Assembly: GCA_963739995.1 (NCBI GenBank)
Contig: CAVUCH010000001.1
Coordinates: 124,001 to 188,000, forward strand
DNA: 64,000 nt
From: CAVUCH01 sp963739995
Lineage (GTDB): Bacteria; Acidobacteriota; Vicinamibacteria; Vicinamibacterales; JAENWD01
Direction of reading: 5' to 3'
The notes under the pieces: generated by a model
Database searches by the model: none
The model's input: only the letters and a program-made list of their open reading frames with translations
Told to the model about the DNA's origin: nothing
Shown: positions 26,038 to 35,564 of the stretch, piece by piece
How positions within the stretch are numbered: the first letter of the stretch is position 1
How the letters are laid out: every line of letters starts with the position of its first letter
Translations under genes and position numbers: made by a program

Positions 26038-27747
26038 ATGCGCACGCTGTTCGTGTCCGTCCCGCTGCTCGCCGGCACGATCCTGATTGCAGCAGCGAAT
26101 CCGCCGGCGCGGTCCGTCGGGCCGGCCGAATTCTCTGTGGTCGAAGCGACCATCCCGCAGATGCAGCAGGCGATGGAGGACGGTCGCCTGACGTCTGAGG
26201 CGCTCGTGACCCAGTACCTCACACGCATCGCCGTCCATGAGGACCGGCTGAACGCGGTCATGACCGTCAACCCGCGCGCGCTCGCCGAGGCGCAGACGCT
26301 CGATCGCGAGCGTGCCGGAGGCCGTGTCCGGGGGCCGCTGCACGGCATCCCGATCGCACTCAAAGACAACATCCACACGAAGGATCTGCGGACCACCGGC
26401 GGTGCATTGGCGTTCATCGACCTGGTGCCGCCATATGACGCCACCGTCACGACCAACCTGCGCGAGGCCGGGGCGGTGATTATCGCGAAGACGAACCTGA
26501 CGGAGCTCGCCAACTGGGTGGCCGGCCCGCCGACGCCGATGCCTGCCAACTACAGCGCGGTGGCCGGGTTCGGCATGAACCCGTACGACCCGCGGCGCGA
26601 TCCGCGCGATGACACGGGAGACGGCCGGCCGGCGCTGAGCCCCGGCGGTTCGAGCTCGGGCGTCGGGACGTCGGCCAGCTTCTGGGCCGCAAACGTGGGC
26701 ACGGAGACCTCGGGGTCGATTCTGACCCCGGCCAACGCGACGATGCTCGCCGCGATCAAGCCGACGTTGGGGCGGATCAGCCGATACGGCATCATCCCGA
26801 TCACAGCCGACCAGGACACGGCGGGGCCGATGGCGCGGACGGTCATGGACGCGGCGATCCTGATGGGCATGCTCGAAAGCGCGGCGCCCGATCCGCACGA
26901 TCCCGCCACGGCGCGCTGCACTCCGCCGCCAGCTCGCGACTACACGCGCTCGCTCCAGCGCGACGCGCTCAAGGGTGCGCGCATCGGCATCCCGCGCGCG
27001 TTCTTCTATGGGGCGCTCACGCCCCCGGGAGACAAGAAGCCGCGCGGCGGTCTGAATGACGCGCAGAAGCGAGTGATGGACGAGGCGATGGCCGCCCTCG
27101 TATCAGCCGGCGCGGTTCTCGTGGACCCGGCGGACATTCCGAGCATCTCGACGACCGACGCAGGCGGCGCCTTCCTGTCATGGCCTGTCTGCACCACACC
27201 GAAGGGCAAGGATGCCAACTGCTCGGTGGTGTTCAAGTACGGCATGAAGCGGGACTTCAACGCGTGGCTGGCCTCCCTCGGGAAGGCCGCTCCGGTGAGC
27301 ACGCTGACGGACCTGCGCGCATGGAACACACGCCACGCGAAGGCCGGTGCGATCAAGTACGGCCAATCGCTGCTCGATGCCTCCGACGAGATGGATCTCG
27401 ACGCCGACCGGGCACGTTACGAAGCGGACCGCGCGAAGGACCTGCGGCTCACCACAGACGACGGCATCGACGCCGCGCTGCGCGTGCACCGCCTCGATGC
27501 GCTCCTGTTCCCGGGCGCGTCTGGCGCGGCGCTCGCGGCCAGGCCGGGATATCCGACCGTCATCGTGCCGTTCGGGATGGTCCCGAATGCGCCAACACCG
27601 CCGCTCCCCGAGAGCTTTTTTCCCAGGCCCGTACCGTTCGGTGTGAGCTTCACGGGCATGGCGTGCAGCGAGCCACGGCTCCTCGAGATCGCCTACGCGT
27701 TCGAGCAGGCCACGAAGGGGCGCGTGCCTCCGTCTTGGGTGCCGTGA
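26038..27747 (+). CDS. Exported amidase-signature family amidase
   Basis: This is a 569-residue amidase with a signal peptide (LFVSVPLLAGTILIAAANPP). The Ser-Ser-Lys triad elements are visible: the lysine in GIPIALKDNIHTKD, the glycine/serine loop SPGGSSSGVGTSASF, and the nucleophile segment GTETSGSILTPA. It hydrolyses amide bonds; the substrate is not predictable. Its stop codon overlaps the GTG start of the ceramidase-like gene (GTGA), so the two are translationally coupled. Amidase and ceramidase both cleave amides, suggesting a shared degradation task outside the cytoplasm. Confidence 0.9.
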   Translation: MRTLFVSVPLLAGTILIAAANPPARSVGPAEFSVVEATIPQMQQAMEDGRLTSEALVTQYLTRIAVHEDRLNAVMTVNPRALAEAQTLDRERAGGRVRGPLHGIPIALKDNIHTKDLRTTGGALAFIDLVPPYDATVTTNLREAGAVIIAKTNLTELANWVAGPPTPMPANYSAVAGFGMNPYDPRRDPRDDTGDGRPALSPGGSSSGVGTSASFWAANVGTETSGSILTPANATMLAAIKPTLGRISRYGIIPITADQDTAGPMARTVMDAAILMGMLESAAPDPHDPATARCTPPPARDYTRSLQRDALKGARIGIPRAFFYGALTPPGDKKPRGGLNDAQKRVMDEAMAALVSAGAVLVDPADIPSISTTDAGGAFLSWPVCTTPKGKDANCSVVFKYGMKRDFNAWLASLGKAAPVSTLTDLRAWNTRHAKAGAIKYGQSLLDASDEMDLDADRARYEADRAKDLRLTTDDGIDAALRVHRLDALLFPGASGAALAARPGYPTVIVPFGMVPNAPTPPLPESFFPRPVPFGVSFTGMACSEPRLLEIAYAFEQATKGRVPPSWVP

Positions 27748-29075
27748 ACCGCCGCGACGTTCTCCGTATGCTCGCGGCAATAACTGCGGCGCCTCGCGCG
27801 ACGGGGGCCGACACAGCGGATGACTGGAACGCCGGTGCAGCGAGCGTGGACATCACCCCGGAGCAGTCGCTGTGGATGGCCGGGTTCGCCCGCCGCTCGC
27901 GCCCGTCACAGGGGGTGGCCCTGCCGCTGCACGCGAAGGCACTTGCCCTTCGACATGGGCGCGGGCAGCCCGTGGTGCTCGTGACCGCCGATCTGCTGGG
28001 GGTCACGTCCCGGATCACGGACCGGGTCGCATCGGCGGTGCGGCGCCTGCACGGGATCGAGCGTGCCGACATCCTGTTCAATGCGAGCCACACGCACTGC
28101 GGGCCCGTGGTCGATGAGCAGTTATCGGTGGCGTACGATCTGACCGCTGCTCAGTGGGACGACATCCGCGCCTACACGGCGCAGTTGGAGGACAGGCTCG
28201 TCGCGCTCGTCGGCCAGGCTCTGGTGCGTGTGAGTCCCGCACGTCTCGGCTACGGGCGGGGAGAGGCGTCGTTCGCCGCGAACCGGCGCGTGGCGTTCAC
28301 GCCGAACGGGCCAGTGGATCATGCCGTGCCGGTGCTGCGGGTGGACGGCGCGAGCCGTGAGCCCCTCGCCATCGTGTTCGGGTACGCGTGTCACAACACG
28401 ACGCTGCAGGACACCTTCGTGGAGTACCACGGCGATTACGCCGGCGTCGCGCAATCCGTGCTGGAGGCGCGCCACCCTGGCACGATCGCACTCTTCGTCG
28501 CGGGCTGTGGCGCCGACGCGAACCCGAACCCACGGGGCACGATCGAGCTGGCGCAGGCGCATGGTACCGAATTGGCCGACGCGGTGGACCGCACGCTGCC
28601 TGCGACCGCGCTGGTGACGCGGGCCGCGCGAACCGCGTACGAGACGGTCGAGCTCCCGTTTGCTGGTGACCAGGTGAGGGAGCGCTGGCACAAGCGGCTC
28701 GATGTCGAGGAGGTCTATCTCCGGCGACATGCCGCACTGATGGCCGCTATTGTTGCTCGTGAGGGCCGGCTGCCTGCGTCGCAGGCCGAACCGGTCCAGG
28801 TGTGGACATTCGGGCCGGACCTGACGCTCGTTGCACTCGGCGGGGAAGTCGTGGTGGACTACGCCGTGCGCCTCGCACGCGAGCTTCCAGACCGCCGGGT
28901 CTGGGTGGCCGGCTACAGCAACGACGTGTTCGGGTACGTGCCGTCACGCCGCGTGTTGCGCGAAGGTGGCTACGAAGGCGGGGACGCGATGATCTACTAC
29001 GGGCGCCCTGGACCCTTCACAGAGGACGTCGAGGAAATCATCGTCCGCGAGTGTCATCGGCTCATGAGACGGTGA
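27744..29075 (+). CDS. Neutral ceramidase-like exported protein
   Basis: This 443-residue protein has the N-terminal domain of neutral/alkaline ceramidases. Family marks include GAASVDITPEQSLWMAGFA, FNASHTHCGPVVDEQL with the metal histidines, and FGYACHNTTLQDTF. I start at GTG 27744 (VNRRDVLRMLAAITAAPRAT), which gives a twin-arginine-like leader and a four-base overlap with the amidase stop; the open frame upstream is only amidase antiphase. It lacks the C-terminal domain of full-length ceramidases, so activity on ceramide is not assured. Confidence 0.87.
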   Translation: MNRRDVLRMLAAITAAPRATGADTADDWNAGAASVDITPEQSLWMAGFARRSRPSQGVALPLHAKALALRHGRGQPVVLVTADLLGVTSRITDRVASAVRRLHGIERADILFNASHTHCGPVVDEQLSVAYDLTAAQWDDIRAYTAQLEDRLVALVGQALVRVSPARLGYGRGEASFAANRRVAFTPNGPVDHAVPVLRVDGASREPLAIVFGYACHNTTLQDTFVEYHGDYAGVAQSVLEARHPGTIALFVAGCGADANPNPRGTIELAQAHGTELADAVDRTLPATALVTRAARTAYETVELPFAGDQVRERWHKRLDVEEVYLRRHAALMAAIVAREGRLPASQAEPVQVWTFGPDLTLVALGGEVVVDYAVRLARELPDRRVWVAGYSNDVFGYVPSRRVLREGGYEGGDAMIYYGRPGPFTEDVEEIIVRECHRLMRR

Positions 29076-29169
29076 GTTTGGTTCTCGCGGTCTGCCCGGT
29101 CGCTGCCGTAGCGCTCCGCGCGGCGGACCGGGTCCGCTCGGCCGTCGTGGACGGGACCGATAGGGTCGG

Positions 29170-30519
29170 GTGAGTAAATTGAAGAACGTCACGCGCCGCA
29201 CGTTCATCGGCACCGTCGTCGCCGGCGGAGCGCTCGCCACCGCATCTCCGGCACGCTCGCACGCGGCGGCACAGACCGGGCCGGCGCTGCTGGGCGGCGC
29301 CCCCGTGCGCCGCACGCCGTTCCCCTCGTGGCCGGTCGCAGATACGCGCGAGGAGGATGCACTCCTGGGCGTCCTGCGCAGCGGCAAGTGGTTTCGCGGA
29401 CAGCACGTCGCCGCGTTCGAAGAGGCGTACGCGTCGCTGATGGGCGCGAAAGGTTGTCTCGCCACCGCCAACGGGACGAGCGCCCTCGTTACGTCCCTCG
29501 CGGCGCTCGGTATCGGACCCGGCGACGAGGTCATCGTCCCGCCGTACACGTTCGTCGCGACCGTAAACGCGGTCCTCTTGATGCACGCGCTGCCCGTGTT
29601 CGTGGACAGCGACCTCGAGACGTTCCAGATTGACGCGAGAAAGGTCGAAGCTGCGACGACCGATCGCACCAGGGCCATCATCCCGGTGCACCTCGGAGGG
29701 GCCGCCGCCGATCTCGATACGATTCTGTCAATCGCGCAGAAGCGCGGGCTCCCGTTGATCGAGGACGCGTGCCAGGCGCACCTGGCCGAGTGGCGCGGGC
29801 GCAAGGTGGGGACGTACGGCATCGCCGGGTGCTTCAGCTTCCAGGCCAGCAAGAACCTCAACGCCGGCGAAGGCGGCGCGATACTTACCAGCGACGACGC
29901 TCTCCTCGAGAGGTGCTATCGCTTCCACAACAACAGCCGTGGACGCGGCAACACCGGCAACGATTTTTCCTACCGCAACAGCGGCGCGAACCTGCGGATG
30001 ACCGAGTTCCAGGCAGCCCTCCTCATGGCGCAGATGACACGCCTCGAAGCGCAGGCTCTCACCCGCGACCAGAACGCCGCGCACCTCACGAGCCTCCTGA
30101 GGCAAATCCCCGGCATCGCGCCCGCACGCATGTACGAGGGCTGCACGCGCAACGCGTACCACCTGTACATGTTCCGCTATGACGCCTCGGCGTTCTCCGG
30201 CCTTCCCCGCGCGGCGTTCCTGAAGGCCCTCGGCGCTGAAGGCGTACCGGCATCGAGCGGGTACTCGCCCCTGAACAAGGAACCATTCCTGGAAGACGCG
30301 CTCGGGACGCGCGGCTTTCAGGCGATTTACCCGAAGTCGCGACTGGACGAGTGGCGCGAGCGGAACCAGTGCCCGCAGAACGACCGCCTGTGCTCCGAGG
30401 CGATCTGGATGGGTCAGACGATGCTGCTCGGACCGCGTCAGGACATGGAAGACATCGCCGAAGCCGTACGGAAGGTGCAGGCGCATGCCCCGCAGCTCGC
30501 GCGGGACGCCACGGCCTGA
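29170..30519 (+). CDS. Tat-exported DegT/DnrJ/EryC1/StrS-family aminotransferase
   Basis: This 449-residue PLP enzyme of the sugar aminotransferase fold starts with a twin-arginine signal (VTRRTFIGTVVAGGALATAS). The PLP lysine is in CFSFQASKNLNAGEGG and the pyridine-nitrogen aspartate is in LIEDACQAH. The start is GTG at 29170. Export of a PLP enzyme is unusual; the family normally works on nucleotide sugars in the cytoplasm. It follows the ceramidase-like gene by about 95 bases on the same strand. No other nucleotide-sugar pathway genes are nearby. Confidence 0.88.
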   Translation: MSKLKNVTRRTFIGTVVAGGALATASPARSHAAAQTGPALLGGAPVRRTPFPSWPVADTREEDALLGVLRSGKWFRGQHVAAFEEAYASLMGAKGCLATANGTSALVTSLAALGIGPGDEVIVPPYTFVATVNAVLLMHALPVFVDSDLETFQIDARKVEAATTDRTRAIIPVHLGGAAADLDTILSIAQKRGLPLIEDACQAHLAEWRGRKVGTYGIAGCFSFQASKNLNAGEGGAILTSDDALLERCYRFHNNSRGRGNTGNDFSYRNSGANLRMTEFQAALLMAQMTRLEAQALTRDQNAAHLTSLLRQIPGIAPARMYEGCTRNAYHLYMFRYDASAFSGLPRAAFLKALGAEGVPASSGYSPLNKEPFLEDALGTRGFQAIYPKSRLDEWRERNQCPQNDRLCSEAIWMGQTMLLGPRQDMEDIAEAVRKVQAHAPQLARDATA

Positions 30520-30661
30520 CGCCGCCCCGAGACCGAAACGATGTGGAGCCGGAACTTCAAAGGTCCCGTCGTGGCCACGTCGGATGCGCCGCTCGTCCTC
30601 GGGCTGAGCGTAGCGCTCCGGCGGCCTGCGCGGGGGGCTGCGGCTATAATCAACGATTCGC

Positions 30662-30955
30662 ATGATCACCGGACGCCGCTACGTCGTATCGGGTCGTGTG
30701 CAGGGCGTCGGGTTCCGGTTCTTCGCGCGTGATGCCGCTGCGAGGGAAGGGATCCACGGATGGGTGCGCAACCTGCCCGAAGGCGCGGTGGAAATCGAGG
30801 CCCACGGGGATTCGGACGCGCTCACCCGGTTCGAGCGGGCCATCCGGCGCGGGCCGGCAGGTGCGCGGGTAGACGACGTGCTCGTGGATCCTGCGCCGCC
30901 CTCAGAGCGCCAGTACCGGCTTCCGCATCGAACCCTGACCGCAGTGATTGACTGA
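30662..30955 (+). CDS. acyP: Acylphosphatase
   Basis: This small 97-residue enzyme hydrolyses carboxyl-phosphate bonds. The phosphate-binding signature GRVQGVGFRFFARDAA, with its essential arginine, and the GWVRNLPEGAVEIEAHG segment with the catalytic Asn are both present. It is immediately followed by apt, 8 bases downstream, and the two are probably cotranscribed. Confidence 0.94.
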   Translation: MITGRRYVVSGRVQGVGFRFFARDAAAREGIHGWVRNLPEGAVEIEAHGDSDALTRFERAIRRGPAGARVDDVLVDPAPPSERQYRLPHRTLTAVID

Positions 30956-30963
30956 CACTCCAC

Positions 30964-31479
30964 ATGGACAACCTCAAAGACAAGATCCGGCACGTTCCCG
31001 ATTTCCCGAAGGCGGGAATCCTCTTCTACGACATCACCACGCTGCTGCGCGAGCCGGCCGGGTTCCGGATGGTCGTGGATAGCCTCGCGCTCCCGTTCAT
31101 GTCCGCTGCCATCGACGTCGTGGTGGGCATCGAGAGCCGCGGGTTCATCCTCGGCGGAGCAGTGGCGGACCGCATCGGCGCAGGGTTCTCTCCAGTGCGG
31201 AAGCCTGGCAAGCTGCCGTCGACGACAGTCCGTGAAAGCTACGCGCTCGAGTACGGGTCCGACGCGCTCGAAATCCATGCCGATGCGGTAGTCCCGGGTC
31301 AGCGCGTCCTGATTGTCGATGACGTCATGGCGACCGGTGGCACGGCTCGGGCGACCGCCGCGCTCGTCCGGCGGCTCGGCGGCACGGTGCACGCCATCGC
31401 CTTTCTCATCGAGCTCGCCGCGCTGAACGGCAGAAGTCAGCTGACCGATGAGAACGTGTTCTCGGTGTTGAAGTACTGA
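30964..31479 (+). CDS. apt: Adenine phosphoribosyltransferase
   Basis: Apt converts adenine and PRPP to AMP in purine salvage. The 171-residue protein has the conserved N terminus IRHVPDFPKAGILFYDITTL, the flexible-loop region RKPGKLPSTTVRESYALEYG and the PRPP-binding loop VLIVDDVMATGGTARAT. It is full length and paired with acyP. Confidence 0.96.
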   Translation: MDNLKDKIRHVPDFPKAGILFYDITTLLREPAGFRMVVDSLALPFMSAAIDVVVGIESRGFILGGAVADRIGAGFSPVRKPGKLPSTTVRESYALEYGSDALEIHADAVVPGQRVLIVDDVMATGGTARATAALVRRLGGTVHAIAFLIELAALNGRSQLTDENVFSVLKY

Positions 31480-31525
31480 TACAGGTCACTCCGAGCCGGA
31501 CGGCCGTGGACGCACAGTACCCCAG

Positions 31526-32175
31526 ATGAGAAACAACGGGCTCTCGCTCGCTCTCCTGGCGCTCTTCCTTGTCTGCTGGCTGGGGCAGGCTGTTGCCGGG
31601 CTGAAGCACTACAACGACGAACGCAGCCAGCACGGGCACACGACGGTCCGGTTCTCCCAGTACCTCCGAACGAGCGACTTCTGGGAGGCGACATTCGAGA
31701 ACTGGGAAAGCGAGTTCCTGCAGATGGCCGTCTTCGTGCTGCTGACGACCTTTCTGTACCAGCGCGGGTCGGCGGAGTCGAAGCGGATCGGGGCCCTCGA
31801 AGCGGTCGATGTGGACCCAAGGGAGGTGAGCGCACCGGATGCACCGTGGGCAGTCAGGCGTGGGGGGCTCGTGCTTCGCCTGTACGAGAATTCGCTCGGG
31901 CTTGCATTGGTCCTTCTGTTTCTCGGGTCCATCGCTGGCCACGCTGTAGTCGGCGTGCATCGCTTGAACGAGGAGCAGGCGAGCCATGCCCAACCGGCCG
32001 CTTCGCTGCTCGAGTACGTGTCGGGTGGGGAGTTCTGGTTCGAGTCGCTTCAGAACTGGCAGAGCGAGTTCCTGTCCATCTGTGCCCTGGTGGTGTTGAC
32101 GATCTTCTTGCGGCAGCGCGGCTCACCCGAGTCCAAGCGGTATATGCACCGCATTCGGAGACGGGGCGGAGCTGA
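31526..32175 (+). pseudogene. DUF6766 membrane protein, frameshifted near its end
   Basis: This four-helix membrane protein has two similar halves, each with a helix, a Phe/Trp loop (WEATFENWESEFLQM and WFESLQNWQSEFLSI) and a QRGS-ESK sequence. The expected tail, VYAPHSETGRS and a TGA at 32173-32175, is in the next frame. One G seems missing near 32138 (AAGCGGT for AAGGCGGT). Without the shift the frame runs to 32575, antisense through the APC gene, which is implausible. The function of the family is unknown. Confidence 0.78.
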
Positions 32176-32224
32176 CGGTCGAGGGCGGCGGTCAATCACG
32201 CAGGCGAGCGCGTCGGCCATCCGA

Positions 32225-34138
32225 TCACCCAAGGTGAATGCGCGGACGCCTTTCCGGGACTCGCTCCGCCTGGCGCAGGACTTCGCGTGTGACGGGTGCC
32301 ACATCGCCTTCCCCCAAGGCGAGGAACTTGAGCAAGTACGCAATGGGATTCCCTTCGGTCCACCCGAAGTATGCGTGTGGTGGCCTGCCCGTGCGATCTC
32401 GGATGTACAACAGCAGCGCCGCGAGCGCGTTCGGCACGGCCGGACTGGTGCACCGCAGAATCCGGTGAGGCCCGACGCTCGCGCCGCGGACGACCAGATG
32501 GTCGCTGAACTCGGACGCGTCGGTCAGTCGCACTTCGACGAACAGGGGCGAGTGATGGGACGCGAGCGAATGTGACTCGGCGGCCTCCCGCAGCTTGCCC
32601 TGGTACTCCTCGATGTCCCCCCGGTCCGGGCGGTTCGCAATCACACGCACGGCCGGGTCCGCTGCCTCGTCGATGAATCGGGCCGCCGATTCGTCCGGCT
32701 GCACCTCCACGATCCGGAGCTCCGTAGACCGCAGCACGCGCGAGATGAGCGATGTTCCGATGATCACGACGATGAAGATGGACGCGATCTTGATCCCTTC
32801 CGGCCGTTCGATGACATTGACGATGGTGGTGTAGAAGAAGATTGCTGTGACGGTCGCGTACAGCCAGAACCGCCGGCGCTCACGCCACGCGACAAGGGTC
32901 ACGGCAAAGGCCCCGGACGACATCAGCGCCAGTACGCCTGTCGCATAGGCCCCCCCTTGAGCAGTGACGTCCGCTTTGAAGAGCAGCGTGACCAGAAACG
33001 TGATTGCCGTGATGATGACGACGAGCGGTCGGGTGGCCTTGGCCCACTCCGGGGCCATGCCATAGCGCGGCAGGTAGCGGGGCACCAGGTTCAGGAGCCC
33101 CACCATGGCCGATGCGCCGGCGAACCAGAGGATGGCGATCGTGCTCAGGTCGTACGCGGTACCGAAGGCTTCGCCGAAATGCTCATGGGCAAGGTAGGCC
33201 AGCGCGCGGTCGTTCGCCGCTCCTCCTTCCTCGAACGCCTCGGCCGGAATCAGCAGCGTGGTCACGAGGCTGCTTCCCATCAGCATGACGCTCATGATCA
33301 ACGCCGCGGTCGCGAGAAGACGCCGTGCATTTCTGATACGGCCGACCGGATATTCGGGTAGATCGTCCGCGTCGCCGCGGACGAGAGGCATGACCGCCAC
33401 GCCTGTCTCGAACCCCGAGAGGCCGAGGGCAAGCTTGGGGAAGAGCACGAGGGCCACCAGGCCCATCCTGAATGGGTTGCCGTGTTCCGCCACGAGCATC
33501 TCCTGCCAGCGCGCCAACAGTTCGGGATGCAGCCAGATGTGATGCAGGCCCCACGCGATCAGGACGACGTTCAGCAGGAGATACGCGGCCACGATCGGGA
33601 CCGCCAGGCCGACGGCCTCACGAAATCCCTTGAGGAAGACCGCACCGAGCGCCGTCAGGAGGAGAAGCGTGAGCGGCACGGGATGCCGCATCGCGAGCGG
33701 CATCATCGGATTCTCCAGGATGTGCGCGGCGGCGTCCGCAGCGGACAGCGTCATCGTGATCACGAACGCGGTGGATGCGAACCCGAGCAGGCACAGGATC
33801 AGCGTCTTGCCCCGCCAGCGTGGCAGCAGCGTTCGCAGCAGCACGATGCTGCCTTCGCCGTGCGGGCTCAACTCGGCCACACGGCTGTACATCGGCAACG
33901 CCGCGAACAGCGTGAGCAGCACGAGGACGAGAGTAGCCAGCGGCGAGAGCGTGCCCGCTGCGAGGAAGGCAATTCCCGGCTGATAGCCGAGCGTCGAGAA
34001 GTAGTCCACGCCGGTGAGGCACATGACCTTCCACCATGCGTCGGTGTGCGTCGGCTGTGGGGGCTCCGAGCCCCCCTGCCGCATGCCGTGCATGAGCCAT
34101 CGTCTGAAGCGCGAGCGCGTGTGCGTATCGTGCGGCAT
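32225..34138 (-). CDS. APC superfamily amino acid permease-like transporter
   Basis: This 637-residue inner-membrane transporter has about 12 hydrophobic segments from residue 40 to about 470. A soluble C-terminal domain follows (starting near RVLRSTELRIVEVQPDES) of roughly 150 residues. The opening ALTGVDYFSTLGYQPG-type segment (VDYFSTLGYQPGIAFLAAG) and FPKLALGLSGFETGVAVMPL are typical of large APC/KUP-like permeases in this group. The substrate is unknown. It converges with the DUF6766 gene; the ends are about 50 bases apart if the frameshift reading is right. Confidence 0.86.
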   Translation of the reverse strand: MPHDTHTRSRFRRWLMHGMRQGGSEPPQPTHTDAWWKVMCLTGVDYFSTLGYQPGIAFLAAGTLSPLATLVLVLLTLFAALPMYSRVAELSPHGEGSIVLLRTLLPRWRGKTLILCLLGFASTAFVITMTLSAADAAAHILENPMMPLAMRHPVPLTLLLLTALGAVFLKGFREAVGLAVPIVAAYLLLNVVLIAWGLHHIWLHPELLARWQEMLVAEHGNPFRMGLVALVLFPKLALGLSGFETGVAVMPLVRGDADDLPEYPVGRIRNARRLLATAALIMSVMLMGSSLVTTLLIPAEAFEEGGAANDRALAYLAHEHFGEAFGTAYDLSTIAILWFAGASAMVGLLNLVPRYLPRYGMAPEWAKATRPLVVIITAITFLVTLLFKADVTAQGGAYATGVLALMSSGAFAVTLVAWRERRRFWLYATVTAIFFYTTIVNVIERPEGIKIASIFIVVIIGTSLISRVLRSTELRIVEVQPDESAARFIDEAADPAVRVIANRPDRGDIEEYQGKLREAAESHSLASHHSPLFVEVRLTDASEFSDHLVVRGASVGPHRILRCTSPAVPNALAALLLYIRDRTGRPPHAYFGWTEGNPIAYLLKFLALGEGDVAPVTREVLRQAERVPERRPRIHLG

Positions 34139-34147
34139 CGAGCGGGG

Positions 34148-34702
34148 TCAATTGTTCCGAACGGACGGCCGGCGCCCCGCGGCGTCCGGCAGCTGCTGGC
34201 GCAGAGTGCGGACGAGCTCAAACACGTTCGTCTCCTCGCTGAGTTTCCGTGCGGATCTCTTCGTCGCTCGGCGAGGCATCCCGAGGCGTTCCGAGATGCG
34301 CCGCAGGAGCTTCAACATGAGGGTCAATTCCTGTTCAGCCAGCATACTGATCTGCAGGCTGAGGTGATCGCGCTCATCGCTCTGCCGACTCATTCGATTT
34401 TGTGCGATTAGCACGAAGGTCGCTATCAGCACCCCTCCAGCGACACGATGAACGTGAGGAGGCCATAGGGATCGAACCGCAGGGGTGGCGAGGCGAGTCC
34501 GTTCCAGGCAATCCAGGCGATCATAGCCGCGGCATGGACGGACACGAACGTCATGGTGCCGACGAAGTCGCTGATTGCCTGTCCCACCCGCTCCCCGAGT
34601 GAGGCTCGCCGAATGGCCTGCCGCTCGACCTCGACGATGGCCTTGATGTTTTCCGTCGTCGGATCGGGGTGGCCCCTTCCCTCCGTCCTGCTGACGCATG
34701 GG
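34148..34702 (-). pseudogene. DUF1003 membrane protein, frameshifted
   Basis: On the minus strand one frame reads ENIKAIVEVERQAIRRASLG, then DFVGTMTFVSVHAAAMIAWI and FDPYGLLTFIVSLEG. The adjacent frame continues VLIATFVLIAQNRMSRQSDE and LSLQISMLAEQELTLMLKLL. Together these make a typical two-helix DUF1003 protein. The break is at a run of Gs near 34430, where one G is missing. No start codon is obvious for the first part. Downstream, on the same strand, lies the APC permease gene, only about 10 bases away. Confidence 0.78.
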
Positions 34703-34832
34703 CAGGGCCTGGTGCAAGGCCTACGCCCGTTCGACTCCAGCAGCCGCAGGGCGTTGGAAAACCAGACCGTTGCGCGCCCGTCTCCGGGCTCCGCCAGGAT
34801 CGCGGGTGGCTCAGACGAGACAGCAGGCTCAG

Positions 34833-35051
34833 TCAGGAGGCGCGGGTGTTGCGGGCGTCGTGACCGGCAAGGCGGCGGTCCATCATCTGTCGGCGCTCGG
34901 GATGCGACCAGACGAACGTGCAGTCATCGCATCGCAGATAGAAGAAGAAATCGGCGACGGTGGCGAGACGTACCCGCACGCTGGAGCATGATGGGCACGG
35001 GAAGCCACTGACCGGGGGGTGCGTCTCGGGATTGGGGTTACGCCTGTCCAT
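34833..35051 (-). CDS. Small zinc-ribbon protein, paralogue 2
   Basis: This is a 72-residue protein starting MDRRNPNPETHPPVSGFPCP. It has CPSC and CDDC Cys pairs separated by a hydrophobic VADFFFYLR segment, then FVWSHPERRQMMDRR. It shares this whole plan with the protein at 13017-13226, including the MDRR start, which fixes the start codon at 35051. A single zinc ribbon is predicted. The role is unknown, possibly nucleic-acid binding. Confidence 0.62.
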   Translation of the reverse strand: MDRRNPNPETHPPVSGFPCPSCSSVRVRLATVADFFFYLRCDDCTFVWSHPERRQMMDRRLAGHDARNTRAS

Positions 35052-35492
35052 ATGAGTGCGTGGATCGTATACGCACAGACAGCTGCCCGTCAGTGGCGGC
35101 ATGCGCAATCGATGTCTGCGAGGAGACACCTGTATCGTCAATGACACGGCGATCCGGGTTGGGGGGCGCGAACTCACCCTGAAATGGAGGAGACGGTCGG
35201 CGATCCTGCTCGAAGCCGCGTCGCAGTCGTGCCGCTCGCGGGTCCTGCTTGCCCTGGGTTGGCGTGGAACTCGGCGCTCCGTCTCCTCCGGCCGCCACTC
35301 CCCGCGCTGCGTCAGGATCGGGCTCCGGAGGAACGCCAATCATGCCAGAGCGGACCGAACCGCCGTTTACACCACCGACGCGGCCGATCGCGACCGCCCT
35401 TTTCGTGAATGTTGCAGTGCCACTCACCACCCCTCAGCCATTAGCGGTTCCGGCCTGGTACTAGGACGTTGAGCCTATTGTCTGCACCGGGA
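35052..35492. other. Intergenic stretch without recognised gene
   Basis: About 440 bases between the zinc-ribbon gene and the tandem repeat. Several overlapping frames are open, but none shows domain character or a ribosome site. No structured RNA or repeat copy was recognised. Confidence 0.4.
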
Positions 35493-35538
35493 GCGCCGCG
35501 TACGTTGGGTCCACAGCGCCGCGTAGGTTGGGTCCACA
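35493..35538. repeat. Two tandem 23-bp repeats upstream of a Tat-peptide gene
   Basis: GCGCCGCGTACGTTGGGTCC plus ACA is followed at once by a copy differing at one base (TACG to TAGG). The pair ends 26 bases before the ATG of the 94-residue Tat-type protein, overlapping where its promoter or an operator would lie. Confidence 0.75.
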
Positions 35539-35564
35539 TTCTCCGGCGTCCGAAAGGGATTTCG

